From NCBI GenBank assembly GCA_001603115.1, contig LVBG01000023.1:1-64000 (forward strand): a stretch of 64,000 nucleotides of DNA. The letters are read 5' to 3'. Under the pieces are notes generated by a model, which ran no database searches, was not told the DNA's origin, and saw nothing but the letters and a program-made list of their open reading frames with translations. The DNA comes from Spirochaetales bacterium Spiro_05 (GTDB lineage: Bacteria > Spirochaetota > Spirochaetia > Sphaerochaetales > Sphaerochaetaceae). How positions within the stretch are numbered: the stretch's first letter is position 1; every line of letters starts with the position of its first letter. Both the position numbers and the translations under genes were made by a program. Shown here piece by piece: positions 37,314-44,876 of this stretch.

Positions 37314-37370
37314 CCCTCTATTCATAAAACAGTATGTTTATGCAGAAATAATTCGTTAGGTTTGAGCATA

Positions 37371-37399
37371 TTGCCTCCACCCCTAAATGACTATACACT
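37371..37399 (+). promoter_or_regulatory. Promoter of the sensor kinase gene, leaderless arrangement
   Basis: TTGCCT (37371-37376), 17-base spacer, TACACT (37394-37399). The ATG at 37406 follows after six bases with no ribosome site. The stretch from -10 to start is nearly identical to the one at 17981-17999. Confidence 0.65.
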
Positions 37400-37405
37400 G
37401 CATCC

Positions 37406-39181
37406 ATGAAACCCAGGCTCCCCTTTTGGATAACGAAAACGCTCTTTTCGCGACTACTGCTCTACTTTCTGATCGTTCTCATCGTCCCTTTGGGGCTCTT
37501 TTCCGCCTATTATGCACTAATTGGAGGAAGAAACCAAGAGCGATACCTGAAAAACCAGACGATGAATCTGGTGTACAACGACGCAACCAAGGTAGCGGAC
37601 ATCCTCGAATCGTATCGCCACAAAGCCTACCAACTCTCCACCCACCCCCTTGTGGTACAGATCATGGAAGATGATTTGCTCCTGCCCAACACCGATGAGA
37701 GCCGCGATCTCTACCAACTGCTCTTCTCCACCATGAGAGGTGACACCTACCTTGCCAGCGCCAACCTGGTAAGCAACTCGGGCAAAGTCCGGCTTTCAAC
37801 CCACACCTTCCCCGAGGTGTACGACCTGCGTTATCACGGCAATGACTGGGACGTGAGCTCCATCATCAGCCAAAACCCAAATGTCTCCCCTACCGCATCG
37901 ATCATCAGCATCAGGGGCCACCGTCTGGCAGAGAATGGCAGGCAGGTCATCGCATCGATTCTGAGACGCATCTATGATGGGGTCGGGACAAACCTGGGGT
38001 ATCTGGTCATCGACATCTATGCGGACGCCTTGGCAAACCAAGTCAATACCGAACGCCTGCTCAACGATGTCCTGCTCTTCGAAACCAACTCCTTCTATGC
38101 AACAAGCTTGGTTCATACCGAGCAGTTCGGAACCTTTGACAAGTTTCCCGTCCTTGCCGAACTGAAGGGAGATTACTCTCGCAGAGCCCTGCAAACACCC
38201 ACCTCGGTAGCATCCATCACGCCAGTACAGGGAACAGGTTTGCACCTTGCCGGCAGCATCAACTCAGCCCCCTTCGAGGAGAGCCTCGATCGCTGGCTGT
38301 ACGCCTTCAGCATCACCATGGGAGTAGGGTTGCTGCTCGCCATGATCCTCTCCTTCCTCTTCTCACGCTCGATCGTCCGCCCGATACGCAACCTTGCCTT
38401 TCGCATGGCAGAGGTGGAAGCGGGCAACCTCCAGACCAAGGAGACCAACAGCACCATCGGTGAGTTTGTCCAGCTGGAGCACTCTTTCAACGTGATGGTT
38501 CGCCAGATTGTAAGCCTGCTGGAGCTGACACGAGAAGAGCAAGAGAAAGTCAGCGAGGCGGAACGCAAGGCCTTGGAAAGCCAGATGAATCCCCACTTCC
38601 TCTTCAATACGCTCAATACCATCAAGGCTTTGGCAAAGCTGCACGGTGAAACGGACATCTACACCATCACCGTAAAGCTGGGCAAGTTGCTTCGTTCAAC
38701 CATTGACAATCGTGAGAGCGAGTGCAAACTCTCCGAGAGCATGGCCCTGATCGACTCCTACCTCACCATCCAGAAACTGCGCTTTGGGGATAAGTTGAAA
38801 ACCACTGTATATTTGGATCCGAGTTGCAGCGAAGTCAAGACACCCAAGCTCATCATCCAGCCGCTGGTTGAGAATTCGATCATCCATGGTCTGGAGCCAA
38901 AGATTGGTGAGTGGATCCTCGAGGTAAGGGTGGAAAAGATGGATGGGCGCATATTTATCACCATCAGGGACAATGGCGTTGGATTTTCGGAGGGAACGCT
39001 CCCTGAAGACCTCGATGAACTTGCCAATTCGACACATGTTGGTGTATACAATGTCTATAGAAGGCTGGCTCTGAGATATGGAAGAAAGATGACGTTCTCC
39101 ATCACCTCACAACCAGGGAAAGGGACACAGGTCCTGATCTCCTTTCCGGATGACCAGGGTGACAAAGGGAGTGACAGATGA
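37406..39181 (+). CDS. YesM-type sensor histidine kinase
   Basis: 591 residues. A membrane helix near 14-34, a large extracellular sensor region, a second helix near 295-318, then HAMP. The His_kinase domain has the signature Q-M-N-P-H-F-L-F-N with phospho-His 397, and an ATPase domain with N-S-I-I-H-G-L-E and D-N-G-V-G-F. YesM-type kinases sense sugars or peptides outside the cell and act with an AraC-type regulator, the next gene (four-base overlap). The divergent ABC cluster beyond it is the likely target. Confidence 0.9.
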   Translation: MKPRLPFWITKTLFSRLLLYFLIVLIVPLGLFSAYYALIGGRNQERYLKNQTMNLVYNDATKVADILESYRHKAYQLSTHPLVVQIMEDDLLLPNTDESRDLYQLLFSTMRGDTYLASANLVSNSGKVRLSTHTFPEVYDLRYHGNDWDVSSIISQNPNVSPTASIISIRGHRLAENGRQVIASILRRIYDGVGTNLGYLVIDIYADALANQVNTERLLNDVLLFETNSFYATSLVHTEQFGTFDKFPVLAELKGDYSRRALQTPTSVASITPVQGTGLHLAGSINSAPFEESLDRWLYAFSITMGVGLLLAMILSFLFSRSIVRPIRNLAFRMAEVEAGNLQTKETNSTIGEFVQLEHSFNVMVRQIVSLLELTREEQEKVSEAERKALESQMNPHFLFNTLNTIKALAKLHGETDIYTITVKLGKLLRSTIDNRESECKLSESMALIDSYLTIQKLRFGDKLKTTVYLDPSCSEVKTPKLIIQPLVENSIIHGLEPKIGEWILEVRVEKMDGRIFITIRDNGVGFSEGTLPEDLDELANSTHVGVYNVYRRLALRYGRKMTFSITSQPGKGTQVLISFPDDQGDKGSDR

Positions 39182-39945
39182 GCTATTCGGTTGTATTCGT
39201 GGAGGACGAGCAGATCGTCCGTGAGGAGATTGTCTCTTCCATCCGCTGGGAGTTGTTGGGGTTGAATCTCGTGGGAACCGCAAGCGATGGGCTCGAAGGT
39301 GAACAGCTGATCAAGCGCACCGAACCCGACATCGTCATCACCGACATCCGCCTTCCGGCCCAGGACGGGCTTACCATGCTCAGCCACTGCCCGGTCAACC
39401 ATGCCGTAATCCTTACCGGCCATACCGATTTCAACTACATGAAGCAGGCGATCCGCCTGGGAGTGTTCGACTATCTGCTCAAGCCGGTCGATGACGAGGA
39501 GCTTGAGGAAACCTTGGCTGCCTTGGTGAAGAAAATCCAGGAAGAGGATAAGGATGTGGAACAGCTTCGCAGCAGGGAGAGTACGGTCGGCGAGCTCATT
39601 CCCCTTCCGCGTGGAGTCAACAACCACGTCATCGACGCGACCATTGCCTTCATTTCCGACAACTTCCATGAACCGGTGGGCTTGCAGGAAGCAGCTGCGT
39701 ACCTTGAGCTCAGCGAGAGCCACCTCTCCCGGCTCTTCAAGGAAGTGACCGGATTGAACTTCCTGCAGTATCTCAATGCCTGGAGGGTGAACAAATCGGT
39801 TGAGATGATGAAGGATCCGAAGAAGAACATCAGCGAGATTGCAACCAGCTGTGGCTTCCCCACTCCCGGTTACTTCGCCAAGATTTTCAAGCGCTTCATC
39901 GGAAAGACGCCCAGTCAGTTCCGTGACGAGATGTCTGCCCTATAA
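39178..39945 (+). CDS. YesN-type response regulator, AraC-family output
   Basis: 255 residues. Receiver with acidic pair E9-D10, phospho-acceptor D56 (I-T-D-I-R-L-P) and Lys in L-K-P-V-D. The C-terminal 100 residues carry two AraC helix-turn-helix motifs (A-A-A-Y-L-E-L-S-E-S-H-L-S-R-L-F-K, and I-S-E-I-A-T-S-C-G-F). Partner of the upstream kinase. It converges with the HAD gene, overlapping six bases. Confidence 0.92.
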   Translation: MSYSVVFVEDEQIVREEIVSSIRWELLGLNLVGTASDGLEGEQLIKRTEPDIVITDIRLPAQDGLTMLSHCPVNHAVILTGHTDFNYMKQAIRLGVFDYLLKPVDDEELEETLAALVKKIQEEDKDVEQLRSRESTVGELIPLPRGVNNHVIDATIAFISDNFHEPVGLQEAAAYLELSESHLSRLFKEVTGLNFLQYLNAWRVNKSVEMMKDPKKNISEIATSCGFPTPGYFAKIFKRFIGKTPSQFRDEMSAL

Positions 39946-40779
39946 AAAGGAAGCGAAAGCCTCACTGATCCGCTTCTGAGCACTTCTGCCGCTTCTCTCT
40001 GCATACAGCAGGCTACTGATGCCCATGGCCCTGGCACGGCAGATGTTCTCTTCGTTGTCATCAATGAAGTAGGCAGAATCCGGCGCCACGCCCTCTTGTG
40101 CGAGAATGCTCAGAAAGAATGCTTTCGATGGCTTGGTGAGGTGCATCTCATGTGAAGCGTAGACTGCATCAAAGAGAGAGAGTGCTCCCATATCAGCGAG
40201 AATTCTCCAGTGAGGATCGATGGTGTTCGAAGCACAGACGACTCGCCTGCCTTTCTTGCGCAGTGCTTTCACCAAGGAGACGATCTCCTCGTTGAAGACT
40301 GGGTTGAAACAGTCGTAGAAGGGGTCCCCTTCCACCCTCACGCCAAAAACCTTGTGCACATGCTCCCAATACTGAGAACTGGAGAACTCACCCTCCATGA
40401 GGGGAAACTCATAGTGCAGATAGTCGGTAAGGAACTCGTTGCGGTCAAGCTTCCACGCTCGGGCAATCTTGCCCAGCATGGTGATGTTCTTCACCACCAC
40501 ATTGCCCATATCAAAGAGAAAGAGCTGATGTGAGGCAGTTACCACTGGATCCACCCAAGCAAGATGAGGGAGCAAGTCAGCTTCACACAGCTCCCCTTCC
40601 CATGCAAGAACGCCCATACCCAGCTCCTGGGCAACTGCTTTGGACTCTTCTTTCTCACTTACCAAGAGGCAGCGTGAGTGGGGTATGTGAGACCGTTGCA
40701 GGGGAAACTCGAGCAGGCGATCGGCAAACGAGTCGAGAACAGAGGGCTTGGTCAGATCTGAGACAAGATAGTCGTACAT
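39940..40779 (-). CDS. HAD-superfamily phosphatase (YihX-like) with N-terminal extension
   Basis: 279 residues. The catalytic domain starts around residue 85 with L-F-L-F-D-M-G-N-V-V (nucleophile Asp 90; Gly replaces the usual second Asp, as in YihX-type members), then C-A-S-N-T and F-I-D-D-N-E-E-N. YihX relatives act on glucose 1-phosphate and other sugar phosphates. The first 85 residues are extra and contain a Rossmann-like stretch of unknown role. It follows the second sugar permease by two bases, so it belongs to that operon. Confidence 0.82.
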   Translation of the reverse strand: MYDYLVSDLTKPSVLDSFADRLLEFPLQRSHIPHSRCLLVSEKEESKAVAQELGMGVLAWEGELCEADLLPHLAWVDPVVTASHQLFLFDMGNVVVKNITMLGKIARAWKLDRNEFLTDYLHYEFPLMEGEFSSSQYWEHVHKVFGVRVEGDPFYDCFNPVFNEEIVSLVKALRKKGRRVVCASNTIDPHWRILADMGALSLFDAVYASHEMHLTKPSKAFFLSILAQEGVAPDSAYFIDDNEENICRARAMGISSLLYAERSGRSAQKRISEAFASFL

Positions 40780-40781
40780 GC

Positions 40782-41630
40782 TTACCCCTTTCTGGATTCG
40801 TAGACAGCCGACCCGCCAATGAAGTATTTGGTCAGGGACATGAAAAGCAAGAACATGGGAATGGAAGCCAGAAGGGCTGCTGCCATCATGGCGCCTTCAT
40901 CAGTACTCCGTTCCAAGGCGAAGTTGGAGATGTACTGGGGTATGGTCTTCATCTTGTCACTCTGGCTGACCAGAAGCGGCCACAACAGGTTATCCCACTG
41001 GCTTCGGAACGAGAGTATGGCAAGGGTGGCAATGACCGGCTTGCAATTGGGCAATACGATCCGGAGGTAGATGCCGAACTCGCCCATCCCGTCAACACGC
41101 GCCGCATCGATGAACTCGGTGGGGAATGTCGTCAGATACTGCTTCATCTGGAACACCCCGAAGGCACTGACCAAAAACGGCAGGATGAGGCCTACATAGG
41201 TGTTCTGGATGCGAAGCACCATGATGACCATATACAGAGGGATCATGATCGCCTCGAAGGGGATCATCATCGTGGCCATGATCATCATGAAAATCGTAGT
41301 GCGGCCCCGGAAACGGAACTTGGCTAGGCCGTAGCCGGTAAGGCTTGCAATCAGGACCGTGGTCACGGCAACCGTAGTGCTTACGATCAGGGAGTTGGAA
41401 ATGTTGCGTACAAAGATATAGGTCTGGTCATTGCCCTGGATTGCCTTGGCAAAGTTCTCCCACGCAAACCCTTCGGGAATCCATGAGAAGGGCATCCTCA
41501 ATATCTGGCGACTGGTCATGAAGGAGGCGGAAATCATGAACACAATGGGCATCAAGGTGAAGAAGAGCATTGCGAGCAGCACAAGCGACATGCCGATTTT
41601 TGGTAGGGTTATCTTTCTCTCTATCTGCAT
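40782..41630 (-). CDS. Sugar ABC transporter permease, MalG/UgpE type
   Basis: 282 residues, six helices. The EAA loop is A-A-R-V-D-G-M-G-E-F-G-I-Y around residues 177-189. AGGAGG lies upstream. Inner-membrane channel half paired with the next upstream gene. No ATPase gene in this cluster either, which again suggests a shared one. Confidence 0.9.
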   Translation of the reverse strand: MQIERKITLPKIGMSLVLLAMLFFTLMPIVFMISASFMTSRQILRMPFSWIPEGFAWENFAKAIQGNDQTYIFVRNISNSLIVSTTVAVTTVLIASLTGYGLAKFRFRGRTTIFMMIMATMMIPFEAIMIPLYMVIMVLRIQNTYVGLILPFLVSAFGVFQMKQYLTTFPTEFIDAARVDGMGEFGIYLRIVLPNCKPVIATLAILSFRSQWDNLLWPLLVSQSDKMKTIPQYISNFALERSTDEGAMMAAALLASIPMFLLFMSLTKYFIGGSAVYESRKG

Positions 41631-41639
41631 TCTGTCCTC

Positions 41640-42572
41640 CTAGTAATCGACATTCTCACTCTTGGTGGTCTTGAACTGCAGCAAGGTTAGAAGCAGCATC
41701 ATGATGAAGAGGACGACGCTCATGGCACTGGCCCTTCCCAGATACTGTTGCTGGATGCCGGTGACATAGATATTGAAGGTGATGACATTGATGGGGGCCC
41801 TGGGCGCCCCGTTGGAGTAGAGCATGTACTGGGTGCTGAATGTCTTCAGGCACTGCAGCATGGCCATGACCGAAACCAAAACCACGGTGGGCTTGAGCAA
41901 CGGCAACGTGATGCGCCAGAAGACCTGCCACTTGGTGGCCCCATCAATGGTTGCAGCCTCATAGATGGTAGGCGGGATGGAGGCAAGACCGGTGATGAAG
42001 AGGATGACAAAGTATCCTATGTACTTCCAGAAGTAGATCACCATCGTGGAGACTTGTTCCATGACTGGGTCAACAAGCCAACCCTGGTCCACCCCCGGGG
42101 TGCCGAGCAAGGCGTTTATCCACTGGTTGCCCAGTCCGCGAGGATCGAAGATGATCATCCAGATGGTTGCTGCAACCACACTGGAGAGAATGGCCGGACA
42201 GTAGTAGGAAATCTGCAAAAACTTCTTGGTCCTGTTGCTGGAAAGATTGCTGATGAATACGGCAATCATCAGACTGAGAATCAAGAGGGGGATGAAGGTG
42301 CCCAAGGTAAAGACCAAGGTGGCACGAAGGCTGTTGTAGAATGAGAGGCTGTTAGCAGCCCGAGCCGGGTCAAAGAGTCTGATATAGTTTCCCAACCCAA
42401 GGAATTTTGGGGGTGCTTTGCTCAACGCACGCTTGTCAAAAAAACTGGTGTAGATGGCGTTGATGATCGGATAGAAGCTGAAGAGGGAGAAGAAGAGCAT
42501 CGAAGGGACGACAAATATGAATCCCCAACGTGCCTGTTTTCTCTCAATCCCCCGGTATTTTTTCAAACCCAT
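41640..42572 (-). CDS. Sugar ABC transporter permease, MalF/UgpA type
   Basis: 310 residues, six helices. EAA loop E-A-A-T-I-D-G-A-T-K-W-Q-V-F-W near residues 206-220. It follows the binding-protein gene after 74 bases containing a strong hairpin. Nine bases separate it from the next permease. Confidence 0.9.
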   Translation of the reverse strand: MGLKKYRGIERKQARWGFIFVVPSMLFFSLFSFYPIINAIYTSFFDKRALSKAPPKFLGLGNYIRLFDPARAANSLSFYNSLRATLVFTLGTFIPLLILSLMIAVFISNLSSNRTKKFLQISYYCPAILSSVVAATIWMIIFDPRGLGNQWINALLGTPGVDQGWLVDPVMEQVSTMVIYFWKYIGYFVILFITGLASIPPTIYEAATIDGATKWQVFWRITLPLLKPTVVLVSVMAMLQCLKTFSTQYMLYSNGAPRAPINVITFNIYVTGIQQQYLGRASAMSVVLFIMMLLLTLLQFKTTKSENVDY

Positions 42573-42609
42573 GTGGAACTCCTGGGAAACAAGATGGACA
42601 AGGAAGAGA

Positions 42610-42636
42610 CGGTCCTGCCTGCAGCAGGCAGGACCG
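42610..42636. repeat. Strong GC-rich hairpin between binding-protein and permease genes
   Basis: Perfect 12-bp arms (42610-42621 and 42625-42636) around a three-base CAG. No T run follows. Such hairpins typically protect the 3' end of the binding-protein mRNA. Confidence 0.8.
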
Positions 42637-42646
42637 ACAGAACGTG

Positions 42647-44011
42647 TTACTGCTCGTCTACGATTTCCTGGACAGCAGAGCGCAGGTTGGCAAGGGCCTT
42701 TTCAGGGCTGACGCCGCTGAGCATGACCGATTCAACCGCATAGCGGATCTGGGTCTGGATCTCTGCAGAGTTTTCTCCGTAGTAGATCATGTGTGAGCGA
42801 GCCATGTCGTCGATGAACACCTGGCTGTAGGGCATATTCTTCAGCGTATCGCTCTCAAAGAGGGCTTTGGTCGGCTGGATGATATTGCCACCGCGGGTCA
42901 GGTACTCTTCGCCGTGCTGAAGCAGGTAGCCGGCCAGTTTCCAGGCAGCCTTCTGTACAGCAGGATCACTATCGGCATTGACCATGAAGAAGTGTCCGTA
43001 GTAGCAAGCTGCTACATCACGAACGGCGTCCTTGAAGGTAGGATAGGGAATGACCATCCACTCTCCGCTATTGAAGAACGTGGGATTGTCTTTCTCGATT
43101 CTTCCCTGCTGGTAGAGACCGGTATGAGCCATGGCGATGTCATTGTTGTCCTGGTTGAACAGGTTGCGTGCATTCTTGTAGGTTGGGGAACCGAGGTTGC
43201 GGCCCGAGGGTCCCCACTGCTGCATGTAGGTCAGAGCCTTCAACCATGCCTGATCATTGACGATGGCCTTCTTGCCATCGGCGCTGATGAGTTCTCCACC
43301 AAGCTGCTCTACCATCGGGACGAAGAACGTCAAATAGTAGGGATACCTGAAATCGAACCCGCGGCGAATGAGGATGTCGCCGTCACGGAGGACCAACTTC
43401 TCGGAAATGTCTGCCATCTCTTCCCAAGTCTTGGGATAATCCTTCTCAGGATCAAGACCTGCAGAGCGGAATACCTTCTTGTTGAGGTAGATCGACCAGT
43501 TGGTCAGCTCAAGGGGCAGCCCGTAGACTTCGCCGTCAACGGTGACGGTGTCCAGGACATTCTCCATGTAGGTATCAAGCAAGGCCTGCTTGCTGGCATA
43601 CCCTGCTGCCTGGTAGTCAACCGGTGCTACACGCTGGTTGGTGATGTAGGCATACTGGTTCTCAATCGGCAGGTTGAACATGTCAGGACCCTGGTTGGCT
43701 GCGAAGGCGGTCTGCACCAGCTCGATCTGCTTGACCGAAGCCTGGGTGGAACGCACGACGGTGATGTGCGGGTTGTCTGCCATGAACTTGGCGATCAGCT
43801 CGGTCTCGAGCTGGGTGCGGGCCGGATCCTCATGGGTCCAGTACTGCACGGTTACGGGCTTGGCCGGCGCAGGTGCCGGAGCTGCTGCTTTTGGTGCTTC
43901 GGCGGCAGCCGGGGCAGTTGCGGTGACAGGGCTTTCCTTCTTCCCACAGGAAGAGAACACCACCAGGAGCGACAGTACAACAAGTGCTCCCAACAAGGCG
44001 AATTTTTTCAT
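42647..44011 (-). CDS. Carbohydrate-binding lipoprotein of the second sugar ABC system
   Basis: 454 residues. A signal peptide ends in the lipobox F-S-S-C (Cys 22), followed by an Ala/Pro-rich linker of about 30 residues and a UgpB-type sugar-binding domain (V-Q-Y-W-T-H-E-D-P-A-R, then A-A-N-Q-G-P-D-M-F). The linker lets the domain stand off the membrane. AGGAGG precedes the ATG. Its control is probably by the nearby YesMN-type pair (inference). Confidence 0.9.
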   Translation of the reverse strand: MKKFALLGALVVLSLLVVFSSCGKKESPVTATAPAAAEAPKAAAPAPAPAKPVTVQYWTHEDPARTQLETELIAKFMADNPHITVVRSTQASVKQIELVQTAFAANQGPDMFNLPIENQYAYITNQRVAPVDYQAAGYASKQALLDTYMENVLDTVTVDGEVYGLPLELTNWSIYLNKKVFRSAGLDPEKDYPKTWEEMADISEKLVLRDGDILIRRGFDFRYPYYLTFFVPMVEQLGGELISADGKKAIVNDQAWLKALTYMQQWGPSGRNLGSPTYKNARNLFNQDNNDIAMAHTGLYQQGRIEKDNPTFFNSGEWMVIPYPTFKDAVRDVAACYYGHFFMVNADSDPAVQKAAWKLAGYLLQHGEEYLTRGGNIIQPTKALFESDTLKNMPYSQVFIDDMARSHMIYYGENSAEIQTQIRYAVESVMLSGVSPEKALANLRSAVQEIVDEQ

Positions 44012-44041
44012 CGTGAGACCTCCTAAAGTCTTTCTGCTTTC

Positions 44042-44081
44042 AGTCTAGAAGGTCTTAGGGAATGCACAAGAAAAAGCTTTT
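44042..44081 (-). promoter_or_regulatory. Candidate promoter and palindrome upstream of the second sugar operon
   Basis: Minus strand: TTGTGC (44064-44069), 16-base spacer, TAGACT (44042-44047). A perfect AAAAGCTTTT palindrome (44072-44081) with CACAA/TTGTG flanks lies just upstream, where an activator of AraC type could bind. Confidence 0.4.
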
Positions 44082-44175
44082 GTGTTTGTTGGCGTAATTT
44101 TGTGTAAAGCTCAGCAGGGAAAGCAGAAATGTCTCAGAAACATCACTTTTCATGGGAAGGGCTGTATACAAGCTC

Positions 44176-44547
44176 TTAGTTTTGCTGGTAGGAGCGCAAG
44201 AATGAGGCAAGTTTCTCCATCGTCTCACTGGAGATGTCATGCTCGATAAGGCAGGCATCCTGTTCGGCGATCACAGGATCTACCCCAAGCACCTCAATCA
44301 GAAAACTGGTCAGAGTCTTGTGGCGGAAATAGATTTGGGAAGCCTTGAGTCTCCCCTTCTCGGTCAGGTGGATATCCCCGTAGGTCTCCTGACGGATGTA
44401 CCCATCTTGGGAAAGCACTTTCATGGCCCGGTTTACACTCGGCTTGGAGACGCCAAGACGCAAGGCAACATCGGTGGTGCGGACTTTTTCATGTTCCTCA
44501 CTGAGTGCCAAAACGGCCTCAAGATAATCTTCCCCAGACTTTTGCAT
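44176..44547 (-). CDS. DtxR/MntR-family metal-dependent repressor
   Basis: 123 residues from the ATG at 44547; the frame extends upstream to 44607 across its own promoter and I reject that part. N-terminal winged helix (V-S-K-P-S-V-N-R-A-M-K-V-L), then the dimerisation/metal domain with H-K-T-L-T-S-F-L and E-Q-D-A-C-L-I-E-H-D-I-S. There is no SH3-like third domain, so the size is MntR-like. It is divergent from feoA, so Fe(II) is the likely metal signal (inference). Confidence 0.85.
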   Translation of the reverse strand: MQKSGEDYLEAVLALSEEHEKVRTTDVALRLGVSKPSVNRAMKVLSQDGYIRQETYGDIHLTEKGRLKASQIYFRHKTLTSFLIEVLGVDPVIAEQDACLIEHDISSETMEKLASFLRSYQQN

Positions 44548-44566
44548 GCGTTGATGGTAGCATGCA
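44543..44566. repeat. Perfect inverted repeat over the regulator's start codon
   Basis: TGCATGC (44543-44549) and GCATGCA (44560-44566) around 10 bases that include the -10 box. It covers the ATG of the DtxR-type gene. Candidate autoregulatory operator. Confidence 0.55.
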
Positions 44567-44582
44567 TCTTCTGATTTGTCAT
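44554..44582 (-). promoter_or_regulatory. Promoter of the DtxR-type gene, leaderless arrangement
   Basis: Minus strand: ATGACA (44577-44582), 17-base spacer, TGC-extended TACCAT (44554-44559). The ATG at 44547 follows after six bases without a ribosome site. Confidence 0.7.
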
Positions 44583-44600
44583 CTTGCTCTCTGAAAAACC

Positions 44601-44629
44601 TTGACACAAATGTTTGTATTAGCTAACTT
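44601..44629 (+). promoter_or_regulatory. Promoter of the feo operon with palindrome at -10
   Basis: TTGACA (44601-44606), 17-base spacer, TAACTT (44624-44629). The palindrome TTAGCTAA (44619-44626) overlaps the -10 and resembles the core of DtxR/IdeR operators, so repression by the divergent regulator is likely. Confidence 0.65.
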
Positions 44630-44648
44630 GTAGGTGAGGATACACAAG

Positions 44649-44873
44649 ATGCACATGACGATGGACGAACTTACCGTAGGGCAGACAGGAGCTGTGAAAG
44701 CGATCAACGCTCCCAAGCAGCTCAAACGCAGACTTATGGATATGGGCTTCACCAAAGGCGTTGGAGTCGAAGTCGTTAAGATGGCTCCGATGGGAGATCC
44801 TATGGAAGTTACTGTACGTGGCTACCATCTGTGTCTCAGAAAAGCTGAGGCAAGCGTCATTGAGCTAAGATAG
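44649..44873 (+). CDS. feoA: Ferrous iron transport accessory protein
   Basis: 74 residues from the ATG eight bases after GAGGA; a GTG at 44634 is a weaker alternative. SH3-like FeoA fold: R-R-L-M-D-M-G-F-T-K-G, V-K-M-A-P-M-G-D-P, and the terminal L-C-L-R-K-A-E-A. FeoA is a small cytosolic partner needed for FeoB function. Three bases separate it from feoB. Confidence 0.93.
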   Translation: MHMTMDELTVGQTGAVKAINAPKQLKRRLMDMGFTKGVGVEVVKMAPMGDPMEVTVRGYHLCLRKAEASVIELR

Positions 44874-44876
44874 TCC

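Noticed and set aside
36937-37405. T-box riboswitch upstream of ilvN
   Set aside because: I did not find the T-box core (AGGGUGGNACCGCG-like) or a following terminator; the Leu-rich peptide explains the region better.
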